This document shows, piece after piece, positions 51,183 through 59,754 of a stretch of DNA of 64,000 bases. Source of the stretch: Candidatus Centipeda massiliensis. GTDB lineage: Bacteria; Bacillota; Negativicutes; Selenomonadales; Selenomonadaceae. The notes below the pieces were generated by a model, which worked only from the letters and a program-made list of their open reading frames with translations, was not told the origin of the DNA and did no database searches. A program made the translations under genes and the position numbers. Location of the stretch: contig NZ_LT985754.1 in the NCBI RefSeq assembly GCF_900290285.1, forward strand, positions 458,299 to 522,298, read 5' to 3'. Each line of letters opens with the position of its first letter. The first letter of the stretch is position 1.

Positions 51183-52085
51183 ATGAGCAGAGGTGAGCAC
51201 GGACGGCAGTATCAGGACAGTGTTTTTCGTGCGTATTTTAACAATGTAGATCGCCTGCGGGAGTTGGCGGGGGCACTGCATGGGAGAACGTATACAGCAG
51301 ATGATGCCGTGGAGATTGTGACTCTAGAGGGGACGTTTCTCTCACAGGTCAAAAACGATATTTCATTTTTGCTTGCGGGGCGGCATCTGGTTTTCATCGA
51401 GCATCAGAGTACGCCGAACGAGAATATGCCATTGCGTTGCCTCTACTACACCTGTGAGCAACTGCGCAAGGAGTTTGACAGCAAACAGATCTACCGCACC
51501 CGTCGGATTCTCCTTCCCATACCGGAGTTTCATGTATTCTATACAGGTGTGAAGGAACTGCCCGAGGAGTTCGATATGCGTTTCTCGGACACCTATCGGC
51601 ATGAGGGTGATGAGAAGGTGTACCTTGAACTGCTGGTGACCGTGCACAACGTCGCCTATCGCGCACAGAATGCACTGCTCATGAAGAGCCGCGCGCTGCA
51701 TGACTACAGCTGTTTTATCGGAGAAATCAAAACGAACGTCGCCGCAGGAACGCCATTGCCGAACGCCATCCGTGCAGCGATGCGCATCTGCATCGAACGT
51801 GACATTATGAGAACCTTTTTGGAAGAACATGCGAGGGAGGTTGTTGACATGGTGAACTTTGAGTGGAATCAGGAATTGTTCGAGGCGGCGAAATTTGAGG
51901 AAGGACTTGAGCAGGGGCTTGAGCAGGGGCTTGAGCAGGGGCGTGCGGAAGGCCGTGACGAGGAGCGAGGGATCATGATCCTCAATATGCTGCGCGAAAA
52001 GATGCCGCTGGAAATGATAGCAAAGGTCTCGAATCTCTCTCTTGAGAAGGTACGCGAACTCGGCAGAGTACACAGCCTGCTCTGA
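51183..52085 (+). CDS. Rpn-family PD-(D/E)XK nuclease / transposase-like protein
   Basis: A 300-residue protein of the Rpn (recombination-promoting nuclease, PDDEXK_4 transposase-like) type. The nuclease region holds FLSQVKNDISFLLAGRHLVFIEHQSTPNENMPLR (about 41-75), with the acidic/Gln residues of the fold in ND and EHQ. The tail has the short repeat EQGLEQGLEQG and ends in a helical motif shared with the relic at 44536-44610. Family members cut DNA and stimulate RecA-independent recombination. It lies 87 bases after hsdR. A second, almost wholly deleted copy lies on the other side of the hsd genes. Confidence 0.85.
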   Translation: MSRGEHGRQYQDSVFRAYFNNVDRLRELAGALHGRTYTADDAVEIVTLEGTFLSQVKNDISFLLAGRHLVFIEHQSTPNENMPLRCLYYTCEQLRKEFDSKQIYRTRRILLPIPEFHVFYTGVKELPEEFDMRFSDTYRHEGDEKVYLELLVTVHNVAYRAQNALLMKSRALHDYSCFIGEIKTNVAAGTPLPNAIRAAMRICIERDIMRTFLEEHAREVVDMVNFEWNQELFEAAKFEEGLEQGLEQGLEQGRAEGRDEERGIMILNMLREKMPLEMIAKVSNLSLEKVRELGRVHSLL

Positions 52086-52111
52086 GCTTTGCGTCAAAAC
52101 ACGAACAAATG

Positions 52112-52151
52112 AAAATCCCGTCGTACCTGTGAAGTGGTACGGCGGGATTTT
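52112..52151. terminator. Bidirectional terminator between Rpn gene and fruA
   Basis: AAAATCCCGTCGTACC pairs with GGTACGGCGGGATTTT (16 bp, one G-T), with A and T tracts at both ends. Serves the Rpn gene (plus) and fruA (minus). Confidence 0.9.
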
Positions 52152-52168
52152 GTTATGTTGTGATTTCG

Positions 52169-54070
52169 TTACTCCTTGATCGGTTTCTTGAGCAGGGAGA
52201 GGATGACGGCACCGACGACGGCGCCGATGAGGATGCTTACAAGGTACATGAGCGGGTTGCCGATGGTCGGGACGACGAAGATGCCGCCGTGCGGGGCACG
52301 CAGGGTGCAGTCAAAGAACATGGTGAGCGCGCCCGCGAGTGCAGAGCCCACGACCATGGAGGGGATGACGCGCACGGGGTCGGATGCCGCGAACGGGATC
52401 GCGCCCTCGGTGATGAAGGAGAGTCCCATGACGTAGTTCGTAATGCCTGCTTTGCGCTGGCTCTCGGTGAAGCGGTTCTTAAAGAGTGTGGTCGCAAGCG
52501 CAATCGCCAGCGGCGACACCATGCCGCCCGCCATGACTGCCGCCATGACGTGATACTCGCCCGAGGCGAGGAGTCCCGTGCCCGTGACGTATGCCGCCTT
52601 GTTGATGGGACCGCCCATATCGACTGCCATCATGCCGCCGACGATCAGCCCCATGAGGACGCGCGCCGAGGGATCCATGCCGCCGAGGGTCTCGATCATC
52701 CAGTTGTTGATGGCAGAGACGGGCGGCGCGATGATGAAGAGCGAGATCAGCCCCATGATGAGGATACCGAAGAACGGATAGAGGAGAATGGGCTTGATGC
52801 CGTCAAGGGAGGCGGGCAGTCCCGCGAATACCTTCTTGAGGGCGTTGACGGCGTAGCCGCCGACGAAGCCCGCGAGAAGCGCACCGAGGAATCCCGTACC
52901 CGTCTGTCCCGCGAGTGCACCGCCGACAAAGCCGACTGCAAGTCCCGGACGGTCGGCGATGGACATACCGATGAAGCCGGCGAGGACGGGGAGCATGAAG
53001 CCGAACGAGGCACCGCCGACATCCATGAAGAACTTTGCAAGCGGGGTGTTCGAGCCGAACTTCGACGGGTTGATGCTATAGTCGTCAAAGAGGAAGGCGA
53101 GTGCAATGAGGATACCGCCACCGACGACGAACGGGAGCATGTGCGAGACGCCGTTCATGAGGTGCTTGTAGATCTGGCGCGCAAGGCTCTCGTTCTCCGC
53201 TGCATCCGCTCCCTCTGCCGTGTCGGTACCGCTTGCACGGTAGACGGGGGCGCTGCCGGAGAGGGCGCGGTCGATGAGTTCGTCCGCCTTGTTGATGCCG
53301 TCCGCGACCTTCGTGATAACAACGCGATGCCCGTCAAAGCGGGACATGGCGACGTTCTTGTCCGCCGCGACGATGATGCCATCGGCGGCGGCAATCTCCT
53401 CGGGGGTGAGGACGTTCTTGACGCCCGCCGAGCCGTTTGTCTCGACCTTGACGGTGAGCCCGCGCTTCTTCGCGTGCTGTTCGATGCTCTCCGCCGCCAT
53501 AAAGGTGTGTGCGATGCCCGTGGGGCAGGCGGTGACGGCGAGGATCTGGATGTGGTCGGCGGCGGGCTTCGTCTCCTCGGCTGCCGCGTCGGCATCGGGG
53601 GCGACAAAGCGGTCATTCTCCTTGTCGTCGATGAGCTTGCGGAACTCATCGACGCTCTTTGCGGCGATGAGCGCTTCCTTGAAGTCGGGATCCATGATCA
53701 TGGTCGCGAGCTTCGAGAGAATGGCGAGATGTTCGTCGTTCGCGCCGTTCGGAGCTGCGATCATGAAGAAGAGGCGGCTCGGGTTGCCATCCATCGCGGC
53801 AAAGTCCATGCCAGCGGGCACGGTCATCGCGGCGAGTCCCGCCGCTTTTACGCCGTCGCTCTTGGCGTGGGGCGTTGCGATACCGTCGCCAAGCCCCGTG
53901 GTGCCGCTTGCCTCACGGGCGAGCACGTCTTTTACATACTGCTCTTTGTCGTTGAGATTGCCGCCCTTTTCCATGTAGTCCGCGAGCAGGCGGATCGCCG
54001 CCTCCTTCGAGGCGGGAGCTTTAGCGCCGAGGGCGATGCTCTCAGGCTTCAAAAGGTCGTTGATATGCAA
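52169..54070 (-). CDS. fruA: PTS fructose transporter, fused IIA-IIB-IIC
   Basis: A 633-residue fructose-specific phosphotransferase permease. The IIA domain (1-150) has phosphorylated His68 in GDGIATPHAK. The IIB domain (about 175-275) has the active Cys in AVTACPTGIAHTFMAAE. The IIC domain (about 300-633) has about eight to nine membrane helices. It imports fructose as fructose-1-phosphate, the substrate of FruK encoded upstream on the same strand. TTG 54070 is chosen because AAGGAGGG lies 8 bases before it (start MHINDLLKPES); ATG 54091 lies ahead of the RBS. Element A copy 2 lies in the 279-base gap between fruK and fruA. Confidence 0.95.
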   Translation of the reverse strand: MHINDLLKPESIALGAKAPASKEAAIRLLADYMEKGGNLNDKEQYVKDVLAREASGTTGLGDGIATPHAKSDGVKAAGLAAMTVPAGMDFAAMDGNPSRLFFMIAAPNGANDEHLAILSKLATMIMDPDFKEALIAAKSVDEFRKLIDDKENDRFVAPDADAAAEETKPAADHIQILAVTACPTGIAHTFMAAESIEQHAKKRGLTVKVETNGSAGVKNVLTPEEIAAADGIIVAADKNVAMSRFDGHRVVITKVADGINKADELIDRALSGSAPVYRASGTDTAEGADAAENESLARQIYKHLMNGVSHMLPFVVGGGILIALAFLFDDYSINPSKFGSNTPLAKFFMDVGGASFGFMLPVLAGFIGMSIADRPGLAVGFVGGALAGQTGTGFLGALLAGFVGGYAVNALKKVFAGLPASLDGIKPILLYPFFGILIMGLISLFIIAPPVSAINNWMIETLGGMDPSARVLMGLIVGGMMAVDMGGPINKAAYVTGTGLLASGEYHVMAAVMAGGMVSPLAIALATTLFKNRFTESQRKAGITNYVMGLSFITEGAIPFAASDPVRVIPSMVVGSALAGALTMFFDCTLRAPHGGIFVVPTIGNPLMYLVSILIGAVVGAVILSLLKKPIKE

Positions 54071-54146
54071 GGGAAATCCCTCCTTTTTCATTGTGCTGTG
54101 TTTTATTCACCGTGCATACTCCTCGCAAATATCCGTATTGTTTGGA

Positions 54147-54319
54147 GTGGTGTGAAGTCCCTTAGCAAACCCTAGTGGAGCGAGCGGCGCAGAGTGTGCG
54201 ACCCGCCCCCCTGCGGATTTTATTCGTTCAAGCGCAGCGCGTTTGGAATCCGCAGGTATTTAGGCGGACGAGCACACGACCGCTTGCGTAACGAGGGTTC
54301 TGCGTGGGACTCACGCCAC
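54147..54319 (+). repeat. Hairpin element A, copy 2 (between fruK and fruA)
   Basis: Uninterrupted copy. Outer arms GTGTGAAGTCCC / GGGACTCACGC; AACCCT (54168-54173) pairs with AGGGTT (54294-54299); GCGAGCGG (54180-54187) pairs with CCGCTTGC (54280-54287); top stem CCTGCGGATT/AATCCGCAGG holds the invariant apical core. Confidence 0.85.
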
Positions 54320-54349
54320 ATAGTATTGCACAGCTGCGATGCGTTTATA

Positions 54350-55258
54350 TCATACGATGGTTTTCAGCAGCGCAAGCGCCTCCTCACGCGTGGCGAGGTT
54401 CTCCGAGAAGGCGGAGGCGGAGCCGGTTGCAACGCCCATGTAGAAGGCGCGCTCGTAGTCGCCGTCCGACTCCATGAAGCCCGCGAGGAAGCCCGCGACC
54501 ATCGAGTCTCCCGCGCCCACGGAGTTGACGAGCGTGCCCTTGGGCGCGGCGGAGCGGTAGAAGACGCCCTCCGAAGTGAGGAGGATTGCGCCGTCGCCCG
54601 CCATGGAGATGAGCACGTTCGTCGCGCCCTCCTCCTGCAGTTTCTTTGCGTGGAAGATGATGTCGTCGTCGGTCTTGAGTTCGATGCCGAACATCTCGCC
54701 CAGCTCGTGATTGTTCGGCTTGATGAGGAAGGGACGGTACTTGAGGACGCGCCGCAGCAGATTCTTCGTTGCATCGACTACGATGCGGATGCCGCGTCCC
54801 GCGAGATGCTCCATGATACGCTCATACATATCGTCGGGCAGCGTGTTCGGAATGGAGCCGGCGAGGACGAGCGTGTCGCCGCGCGTCAGGCGGTCGAGCT
54901 TTGCAAAGAGTGCGCGCTGCGCCTCCTGCGTGATGACGGGACCCTGCCCGTTGATCTCGGTCTCACGCTCTGCCTTGATCTTGACGTTGATGCGCGAGAA
55001 TCCGTCGTCTAAGCGCACGAAATCATCGGTGACGCCAAACGTGTGCAGCATCTGCTGCATAGCAACGCCCGTGAAGCCCGCGAGAAAGCCGAGTGCCGTA
55101 CTGTCGTGCCCGAGGTTTTTCAGCACGATGGAGACGTTGATGCCCTTGCCCCCCGGCAGAATCTGCTCGTAGTTTACGCGGTTGATTTCCCCCGGCGTGA
55201 ACTGCTCCAACCGCACGATATAGTCAATCGACGGGTTGAAGGTGACGGTGTAGATCAT
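54350..55258 (-). CDS. fruK: 1-phosphofructokinase
   Basis: A 302-residue PfkB-family sugar kinase that turns fructose-1-phosphate into fructose-1,6-bisphosphate. It has the start MIYTVTFNPSIDYIV, the substrate motif LPGGKGINVS and the catalytic NSVGAGDSMVAGF with the general-base Asp. Its partner fruA lies downstream on the same strand, so the pair probably forms a fructose-uptake operon interrupted by a repeat. No FruR-type regulator is directly attached; a DeoR regulator lies further upstream at 56403-57179. Confidence 0.94.
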   Translation of the reverse strand: MIYTVTFNPSIDYIVRLEQFTPGEINRVNYEQILPGGKGINVSIVLKNLGHDSTALGFLAGFTGVAMQQMLHTFGVTDDFVRLDDGFSRINVKIKAERETEINGQGPVITQEAQRALFAKLDRLTRGDTLVLAGSIPNTLPDDMYERIMEHLAGRGIRIVVDATKNLLRRVLKYRPFLIKPNNHELGEMFGIELKTDDDIIFHAKKLQEEGATNVLISMAGDGAILLTSEGVFYRSAAPKGTLVNSVGAGDSMVAGFLAGFMESDGDYERAFYMGVATGSASAFSENLATREEALALLKTIV

Positions 55259-55359
55259 TCATATCCCTCCCTCAAAATTTCCTACAATTATAATTCCTCA
55301 AAAACATCATATACGCCACAGCGGGGAAAGTCAAGAAATCCATTCTCATATCAGCGGAC

Positions 55360-55388
55360 TTGTCAGGGCTTTTTCTTTCCACTATAAT
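55360..55388 (+). promoter_or_regulatory. Promoter of the YitT-family gene
   Basis: TTGTCA (55360-55365), 17-base spacer, TATAAT (55383-55388). Confidence 0.7.
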
Positions 55389-55422
55389 GGGAACAGAAAT
55401 TACATTGGAACAGGGGAGTATT

Positions 55423-56340
55423 ATGACTGCAGAAATGGATGCGACGGAACAGGGGAGCGTACCGACGACGGCAAAGCCGAAGAAGGCAGCACCGAAGGGG
55501 ATCATGTTCTACATCAAGAAGGGGCTGTGGTTGATTCTCGGCGCACTCATCACCGCCGCAGGATTGGAACTCTTTTTGATTCCGAACAATGTCATCGATG
55601 GCGGCGTGGTCGGTCTTTCGATCATGTCGCAGACGATCACGGGGATGGGGCTGGGGGTCTTCCTCGTGATCTTCAATATCCCGTTTGTCTACATGGGCTA
55701 CAAGCAGATCGGCAAGAGTTTCGCACTCTCGACCGTCTTTGCGATCATCATGCTTTCGATCTGGTCGGGCGTACTGCACGACGTGCCGCAGGTGACGAAC
55801 GATCCGTTCCTTGCCGCGATCTTTGGCGGTGTGGTGACGGGACTCGGCGTCGGCATCGTCATGCGCACGGGCGGCTGCTTCGACGGCACGGAGATTGTCG
55901 CCATCATCATGGACGCGCGGACGCAGTTCTCCGTCGGCGAGGTCGTCATGTTCATCAACCTCTTTATTCTCTCGTCCGCAGGCCTGCTCTACGGGTGGGA
56001 CAAGGCGATGTACTCGCTCTTTGCGTACTTCGTCATCGCAAAGATGATTGATGTCGTTCTCAAAGGTCTGGATGAATCGTACGCCGTCATGATCGTCACG
56101 AGCGAGCATGAGGAGATGACGGAGGCGCTCAACGAGCGTCTCGGGCGCGGCGTGACCCTGCTGCACGGCGCGGGCGGCTATACGGGCGAGCCGAAGGAGG
56201 TTCTCTACTGCGTCGTGACGCGCCTGGAACTCGACAAGCTCAAGGAGATCGTCCTCGACAAGGACGAGCGCGCCTTCGTCACGATCAACGCCGTGCATGA
56301 CATCGTGGGCGGCAGGTTCAAGAAAAAGGCAATACACTAA
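55423..56340 (+). CDS. YitT family membrane protein (DUF161 + DUF2179)
   Basis: A 305-residue protein with a 20-residue polar N-terminus, five or six membrane helices (YitT/DUF161; GLELFLIPNNVIDGGVVGLS and the second half-repeat RTGGCFDGTEIVAII), and a soluble C-terminal DUF2179 domain (about 220-295; RGVTLLHGAGGYTGEPKEVLYCVV). The C-terminal domain resembles small ligand-binding sensor domains. The transport role is unknown. ATG 55423 follows GGGGAG; earlier ATGs lie within the promoter region. It is monocistronic. Confidence 0.88.
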   Translation: MTAEMDATEQGSVPTTAKPKKAAPKGIMFYIKKGLWLILGALITAAGLELFLIPNNVIDGGVVGLSIMSQTITGMGLGVFLVIFNIPFVYMGYKQIGKSFALSTVFAIIMLSIWSGVLHDVPQVTNDPFLAAIFGGVVTGLGVGIVMRTGGCFDGTEIVAIIMDARTQFSVGEVVMFINLFILSSAGLLYGWDKAMYSLFAYFVIAKMIDVVLKGLDESYAVMIVTSEHEEMTEALNERLGRGVTLLHGAGGYTGEPKEVLYCVVTRLELDKLKEIVLDKDERAFVTINAVHDIVGGRFKKKAIH

Positions 56341-56343
56341 AAA

Positions 56344-56389
56344 GATGGGCTATTGTACGAAGCCGGAAAGCTTCGTACAATAGCCCATC
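56344..56389. terminator. Bidirectional terminator between YitT gene and DeoR gene
   Basis: A 20-bp perfect stem (GATGGGCTATTGTACGAAGC and its complement) with a 6-base loop between convergent genes. Confidence 0.9.
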
Positions 56390-56402
56390 GTCATCTGTCT
56401 GA

Positions 56403-57179
56403 TTATAGGTCGTCTTGTTCGGGTACGATCAGTTGTACGTTGTTTTCTGCAGCGTGGCGTACATACGCTGCAGGCGGCATCTCGTTTGTGACGATAGAGT
56501 CAAGATCCTTCAGCGGCGCATAGCTCATCAGCGTCGCATGGTCGAATTTGGAGCTGTCCACGAGCAGAAAATGCGGACAGTCCTTGTGCATCATGCACTG
56601 CTTGATCTCACATTCGAGCGGCGAGGTGTTCGTCGCGCCGTGTTTGATGGAGAGTCCCGTGCTTGCGAGGAATGCCTTTGTGACGTTGTAGCGGTGCAGG
56701 CACTCGATGACCTGCGGTCCGACGAATGCCATGGACGGCGCATAGAAGGTGCCGCCCGTGGAGATGACGTTCAGACGGTTGTAACTCGCCGCCATATTGA
56801 TGACGTGAACGCTCGCGGTGACGATGGTCAGCCGCTTCCGTTCGAGCAGATACGGGATCATGTGCACTGTGGTCGTGCCGGAGTCAATGTAGATCACGTC
56901 GCCATCCGTGACCTGCGCTGCAGCAAGCCGTCCGATGAGCTTCTTCGCGGCGAGGTTGCGCGCCTCGCGAAAGGCGAACGGCTCGGGCGCATCGTCCGGC
57001 GTCTCGGCGAGCACGATGCCGCCGTAGACCTTCTCAATGATGCCCTTCTCTTCGAGATCGGCGATGTCGCGTCGGATCGTGTTCTTGGACACGCCGAACA
57101 TATCGCACAACTCATTGATGGAGATGTTGTGGCGTTCTTTCAGTGTTTCGTGGATTTTTCGTCTGCGGTCAATCTTCAT
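56403..57179 (-). CDS. DeoR-family transcriptional regulator (possible IolR or FruR)
   Basis: A 258-residue regulator. The N-terminal winged helix-turn-helix (about 5-57; NISINELCDMFGVSKNTIRR) is followed by the DeoR sensor domain with DVIYIDSGTTTVHMI, which binds a phosphorylated sugar or sugar intermediate. ATG 57179 follows AGGTGA by 6 bases; the earlier ATG at 57212 lacks an RBS. It is divergent from the inositol operon starting at 57713, so control of that operon (as IolR, whose usual effector is a 2-deoxy-5-keto-gluconate phosphate) is the likeliest role. Control of fruK-fruA is the alternative. Confidence 0.85.
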   Translation of the reverse strand: MKIDRRRKIHETLKERHNISINELCDMFGVSKNTIRRDIADLEEKGIIEKVYGGIVLAETPDDAPEPFAFREARNLAAKKLIGRLAAAQVTDGDVIYIDSGTTTVHMIPYLLERKRLTIVTASVHVINMAASYNRLNVISTGGTFYAPSMAFVGPQVIECLHRYNVTKAFLASTGLSIKHGATNTSPLECEIKQCMMHKDCPHFLLVDSSKFDHATLMSYAPLKDLDSIVTNEMPPAAYVRHAAENNVQLIVPEQDDL

Positions 57180-57377
57180 ACATTCACCTGTGAGCGGCTG
57201 AAAACACGGCATAATTTATGTGTATTTTAATCCGCATTATAATATAATTTTGAAAGATATACAAGAGTAACATGGAAGCTGTCCGATCATAAATCATGTG
57301 CATTGTTCTTCCAAACGTGTTGAGAATTGTTCCTTCTCCTGTATTTTCAAGGGCTGTTGGAATTGAAAAAAGGGAAT

Positions 57378-57593
57378 GTTACGGACAAAAGAAGATGCGG
57401 TACTCCTAAGCAAACCCTAGTGGAGCAAGCGGCGTAGAGTGTGCGACCCGCCCCCTGCGGATTTTAATCGTTCAAGCGCAGCGCGTTTGGAATCCGCAGG
57501 TATTTAGGCGGACGAGCACACGTCCGCTTGCGTAACGAGGGTTCTGCGTGGAGTACGCATCGCGAATCTGTAACAGTTGCCCTAGACTCAAAA
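57378..57593 (+). repeat. Hairpin element A, copy 3 with extended outer stem (upstream of inositol operon)
   Basis: Outer arms GTTACGGA / TCTGTAAC and GATGCG-TACTCC / GGAGTACGCATC; AACCCT (57413-57418) with AGGGTT (57538-57543); GCAAGCGG (57425-57432) with CCGCTTGC (57524-57531); same apical core as copies 1 and 2. The stretch 57180-57712 holds this element, an AT-rich divergent region and the inositol operon promoter. Confidence 0.85.
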
Positions 57594-57617
57594 AAGTATA
57601 AAAATATATAGATTTTC

Positions 57618-57646
57618 TTGACAACGGAGAAGAAAAGGTGTAAATT
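57618..57646 (+). promoter_or_regulatory. Promoter of the inositol catabolism operon
   Basis: TTGACA (57618-57623), 17-base spacer, TAAATT (57641-57646), about 65 bases before the first gene. Confidence 0.7.
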
Positions 57647-57712
57647 ATATCCATAAGGTAATCAAAACTTTATCAAAAAAGTCATCATCGTCAGAATAGG
57701 AGAGTGGATACG

Positions 57713-58876
57713 ATGGGTTACACGTTTATGGTTCCTGCAAAGATCATTTCCGGCACCAATGTCATTGATGAGCTGGGTGAACACATCAAGGGCAAGGGAA
57801 CAAAGGCGCTGATCGTCACGGATCCGTTCATGGTGAAGTTCGGCAATGCGGCGAAGGTGGAGGCTGCACTCGATGCGGCGGGCATTCCGCACGTCATTTA
57901 CGACGGTGCGAGCGCGGAGCCAACGGATACGATGGTGTATGACGGTCTTGCGGTCTACAAGGCGGAGAAGTGCGACTTCATCGTTGCGCTCGGCGGCGGC
58001 TCGCCGATGGATGCGGCAAAGGCGATTGCGTTCATGTCGGTTGCCAAGGGCAAGATCAGCGACTATATGCACGTCAGCATCGATATGCAGGTTCCCTATC
58101 TCGTGGCGATTCCGACGACGGCGGGCACGGGCTCCGAGGTGACGAAGAACACGATCATCACGGATACGGAGAACAATGTCAAGATGCTGCTCGGCGGTCC
58201 CTCGATCATCCCTGCACTCGCGGTGGTCGATCCCTCGTTTACGATGACGGCGCCGCCCGCCGTGACGGCAGCGACGGGCGTGGATGCCCTCTGCCATGCG
58301 ATTGAGGCGTACACGTCGCGCCGCGCACAGCCGCTGACGGATACGTTTGCACTCTCCGCCATCAAGAAGATTCACAAGAATCTCCCGCTCTGCTATGCGG
58401 ACGGCAAAAATGTCGAGGCGCGCCTTGCCATGTCGATTGCGGCGACGGAGGCGGGCATTGCGTTCAACAACGCGTCGGTCACGATTGTCCACGGCATGAG
58501 CCGCCCCATCGGCGCCCTCTTCCACATCGCGCACGGCGTTTCAAACGCGATTCTCCTGCCCGCGTGCATGAAGTTTGCGATTGAGGAGAACACGGATCGC
58601 TTTGCGACGATCGCACGCATCATGGAGGTTGCGGACGACACGACGCCCGACCATGATGCAGCCGTTGCGTTTGTTGCAGAGGTGGCGCGCTTCTGCAAGG
58701 AGGTTGGTATCCCAACGACGGAGGAGTGCCTTGCGCAGCGCGGCTTCACGAAGGAGGACTTCCTCGCGCAGACGGACAAGATGGCGGCAGATGCACTTGA
58801 GAGCGGCAGCCCCCAGAACACGATGCGCGTTCCGACGAAGGAAGAGATCATCGCGATTTACAACGAGCTGTTCTAA
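57713..58876 (+). CDS. Iron-containing alcohol dehydrogenase (possible malonate-semialdehyde reductase)
   Basis: A 387-residue group III (Fe-dependent) alcohol dehydrogenase. It has the NAD-binding ALGGGSPMDAAKAIA, the middle PTTAGTGSEVTK, and metal ligands in GVDALCHAIEAYTS (Asp, His) and VHGMSRPIGALFHIAHG (two His). It reduces aldehydes or oxidises alcohols with NAD(P)H. As first gene of an inositol operon it could reduce malonic semialdehyde, the product of the IolJ step, to 3-hydroxypropionate in place of oxidation by IolA; this is inference from position. AGGAGAG before ATG 57713 sets the start. Confidence 0.88.
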   Translation: MGYTFMVPAKIISGTNVIDELGEHIKGKGTKALIVTDPFMVKFGNAAKVEAALDAAGIPHVIYDGASAEPTDTMVYDGLAVYKAEKCDFIVALGGGSPMDAAKAIAFMSVAKGKISDYMHVSIDMQVPYLVAIPTTAGTGSEVTKNTIITDTENNVKMLLGGPSIIPALAVVDPSFTMTAPPAVTAATGVDALCHAIEAYTSRRAQPLTDTFALSAIKKIHKNLPLCYADGKNVEARLAMSIAATEAGIAFNNASVTIVHGMSRPIGALFHIAHGVSNAILLPACMKFAIEENTDRFATIARIMEVADDTTPDHDAAVAFVAEVARFCKEVGIPTTEECLAQRGFTKEDFLAQTDKMAADALESGSPQNTMRVPTKEEIIAIYNELF

Positions 58877-58900
58877 CGAGCATATACAGGAGGGAATGCC

Positions 58901-59743
58901 ATGCCACTTGTCAAATTGTCCGATCTGGTGACGAAGCCGGATCACACGTATGCGGTGGGCGCGTTCAACGTCTCCGACATGGAGATGGCGATGGGCGCGA
59001 TCAGAGCCGCCGAGGAGATGAACGCACCACTCATCCTGCAGGTGGCAGAGGGGCGGCTGCGCTATTCCCCGCTTGACCTCCTGGGGCCTGTGATGGTCGC
59101 GGCGGCGAAGAAGTGCAAGATGCCGACAGCGGTGCACCTCGATCACGGCGGCACGATGGAGACGATCCAGCTTGCGCTCGACCTCGGCTTTACCTCGGTC
59201 ATGTTCGATGGCTCGAAGTATCCCCTCGATGAGAACATCGCACGCACGCGCGAAGTCGTGAAGCTCGCGAAGAGCTACGGTGCGGATGTCGAGGCGGAGA
59301 TCGGTCGCGTGGGCGGCGCCGAGGGCGACTACAAGAGCGTGGACATCCTCGTCACGAGTGTGGAGGAGGCGAAGCGCTTTGCCGCGGAGACGGAGGTCGA
59401 CGCGCTCGCCGTCGCCATCGGTACGGCGCACGGGAACTACAAGGAGCAGCCCGTCCTGCGCATCGACCGCCTCAAGGAGATCGCAGCGGCCGTCAAGACC
59501 CCGCTCGTTCTCCACGGCGGCACGGGTCTGACGCATGAGGATTTCCGGCAGTGCATTGCAAATGGGATTCAGAAGATCAACATTGCGACGGCATCCTACG
59601 ACTCCTCGGCGAACCGCATCCGCAAGGTGGCGGCGGAGAAGCCCGACGCCCGCTACTTCGACTTCAGCGAGGCAATCGTGGAGGGGACGTACGAGAACGT
59701 CAAGAAGCACATGGAGATCTTTGGCATGAAGGATAAGGCATAA
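58901..59743 (+). CDS. iolJ: Class II aldolase of inositol catabolism (DKGP aldolase)
   Basis: A 280-residue zinc-dependent class II fructose-bisphosphate aldolase-like enzyme. Zinc and substrate residues are seen in AVHLDHGGTME, EAEIGRVGGAEGD, AIGTAHGNY and VLHGGTGL. In the inositol pathway IolJ splits 2-deoxy-5-keto-gluconate-6-phosphate into dihydroxyacetone phosphate and malonic semialdehyde. Position between the Fe-ADH and iolC favours that role over a glycolytic or tagatose aldolase. AGGAGGG precedes the ATG. Confidence 0.88.
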   Translation: MPLVKLSDLVTKPDHTYAVGAFNVSDMEMAMGAIRAAEEMNAPLILQVAEGRLRYSPLDLLGPVMVAAAKKCKMPTAVHLDHGGTMETIQLALDLGFTSVMFDGSKYPLDENIARTREVVKLAKSYGADVEAEIGRVGGAEGDYKSVDILVTSVEEAKRFAAETEVDALAVAIGTAHGNYKEQPVLRIDRLKEIAAAVKTPLVLHGGTGLTHEDFRQCIANGIQKINIATASYDSSANRIRKVAAEKPDARYFDFSEAIVEGTYENVKKHMEIFGMKDKA

Positions 59744-59754
59744 GGAGAGGAACG

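Noticed and set aside
51896-51950. EQGLEQGLEQG repeat in the Rpn-type protein considered as an assembly error
   Set aside because: Short repeats of this type are usual near the C-terminus of this protein family and the frame stays open.
44490-52155. The relic and intact Rpn copies considered as phage or integrative-element attachment sites
   Set aside because: No integrase, excisionase or phage gene lies between them, and no tRNA gene is nearby.
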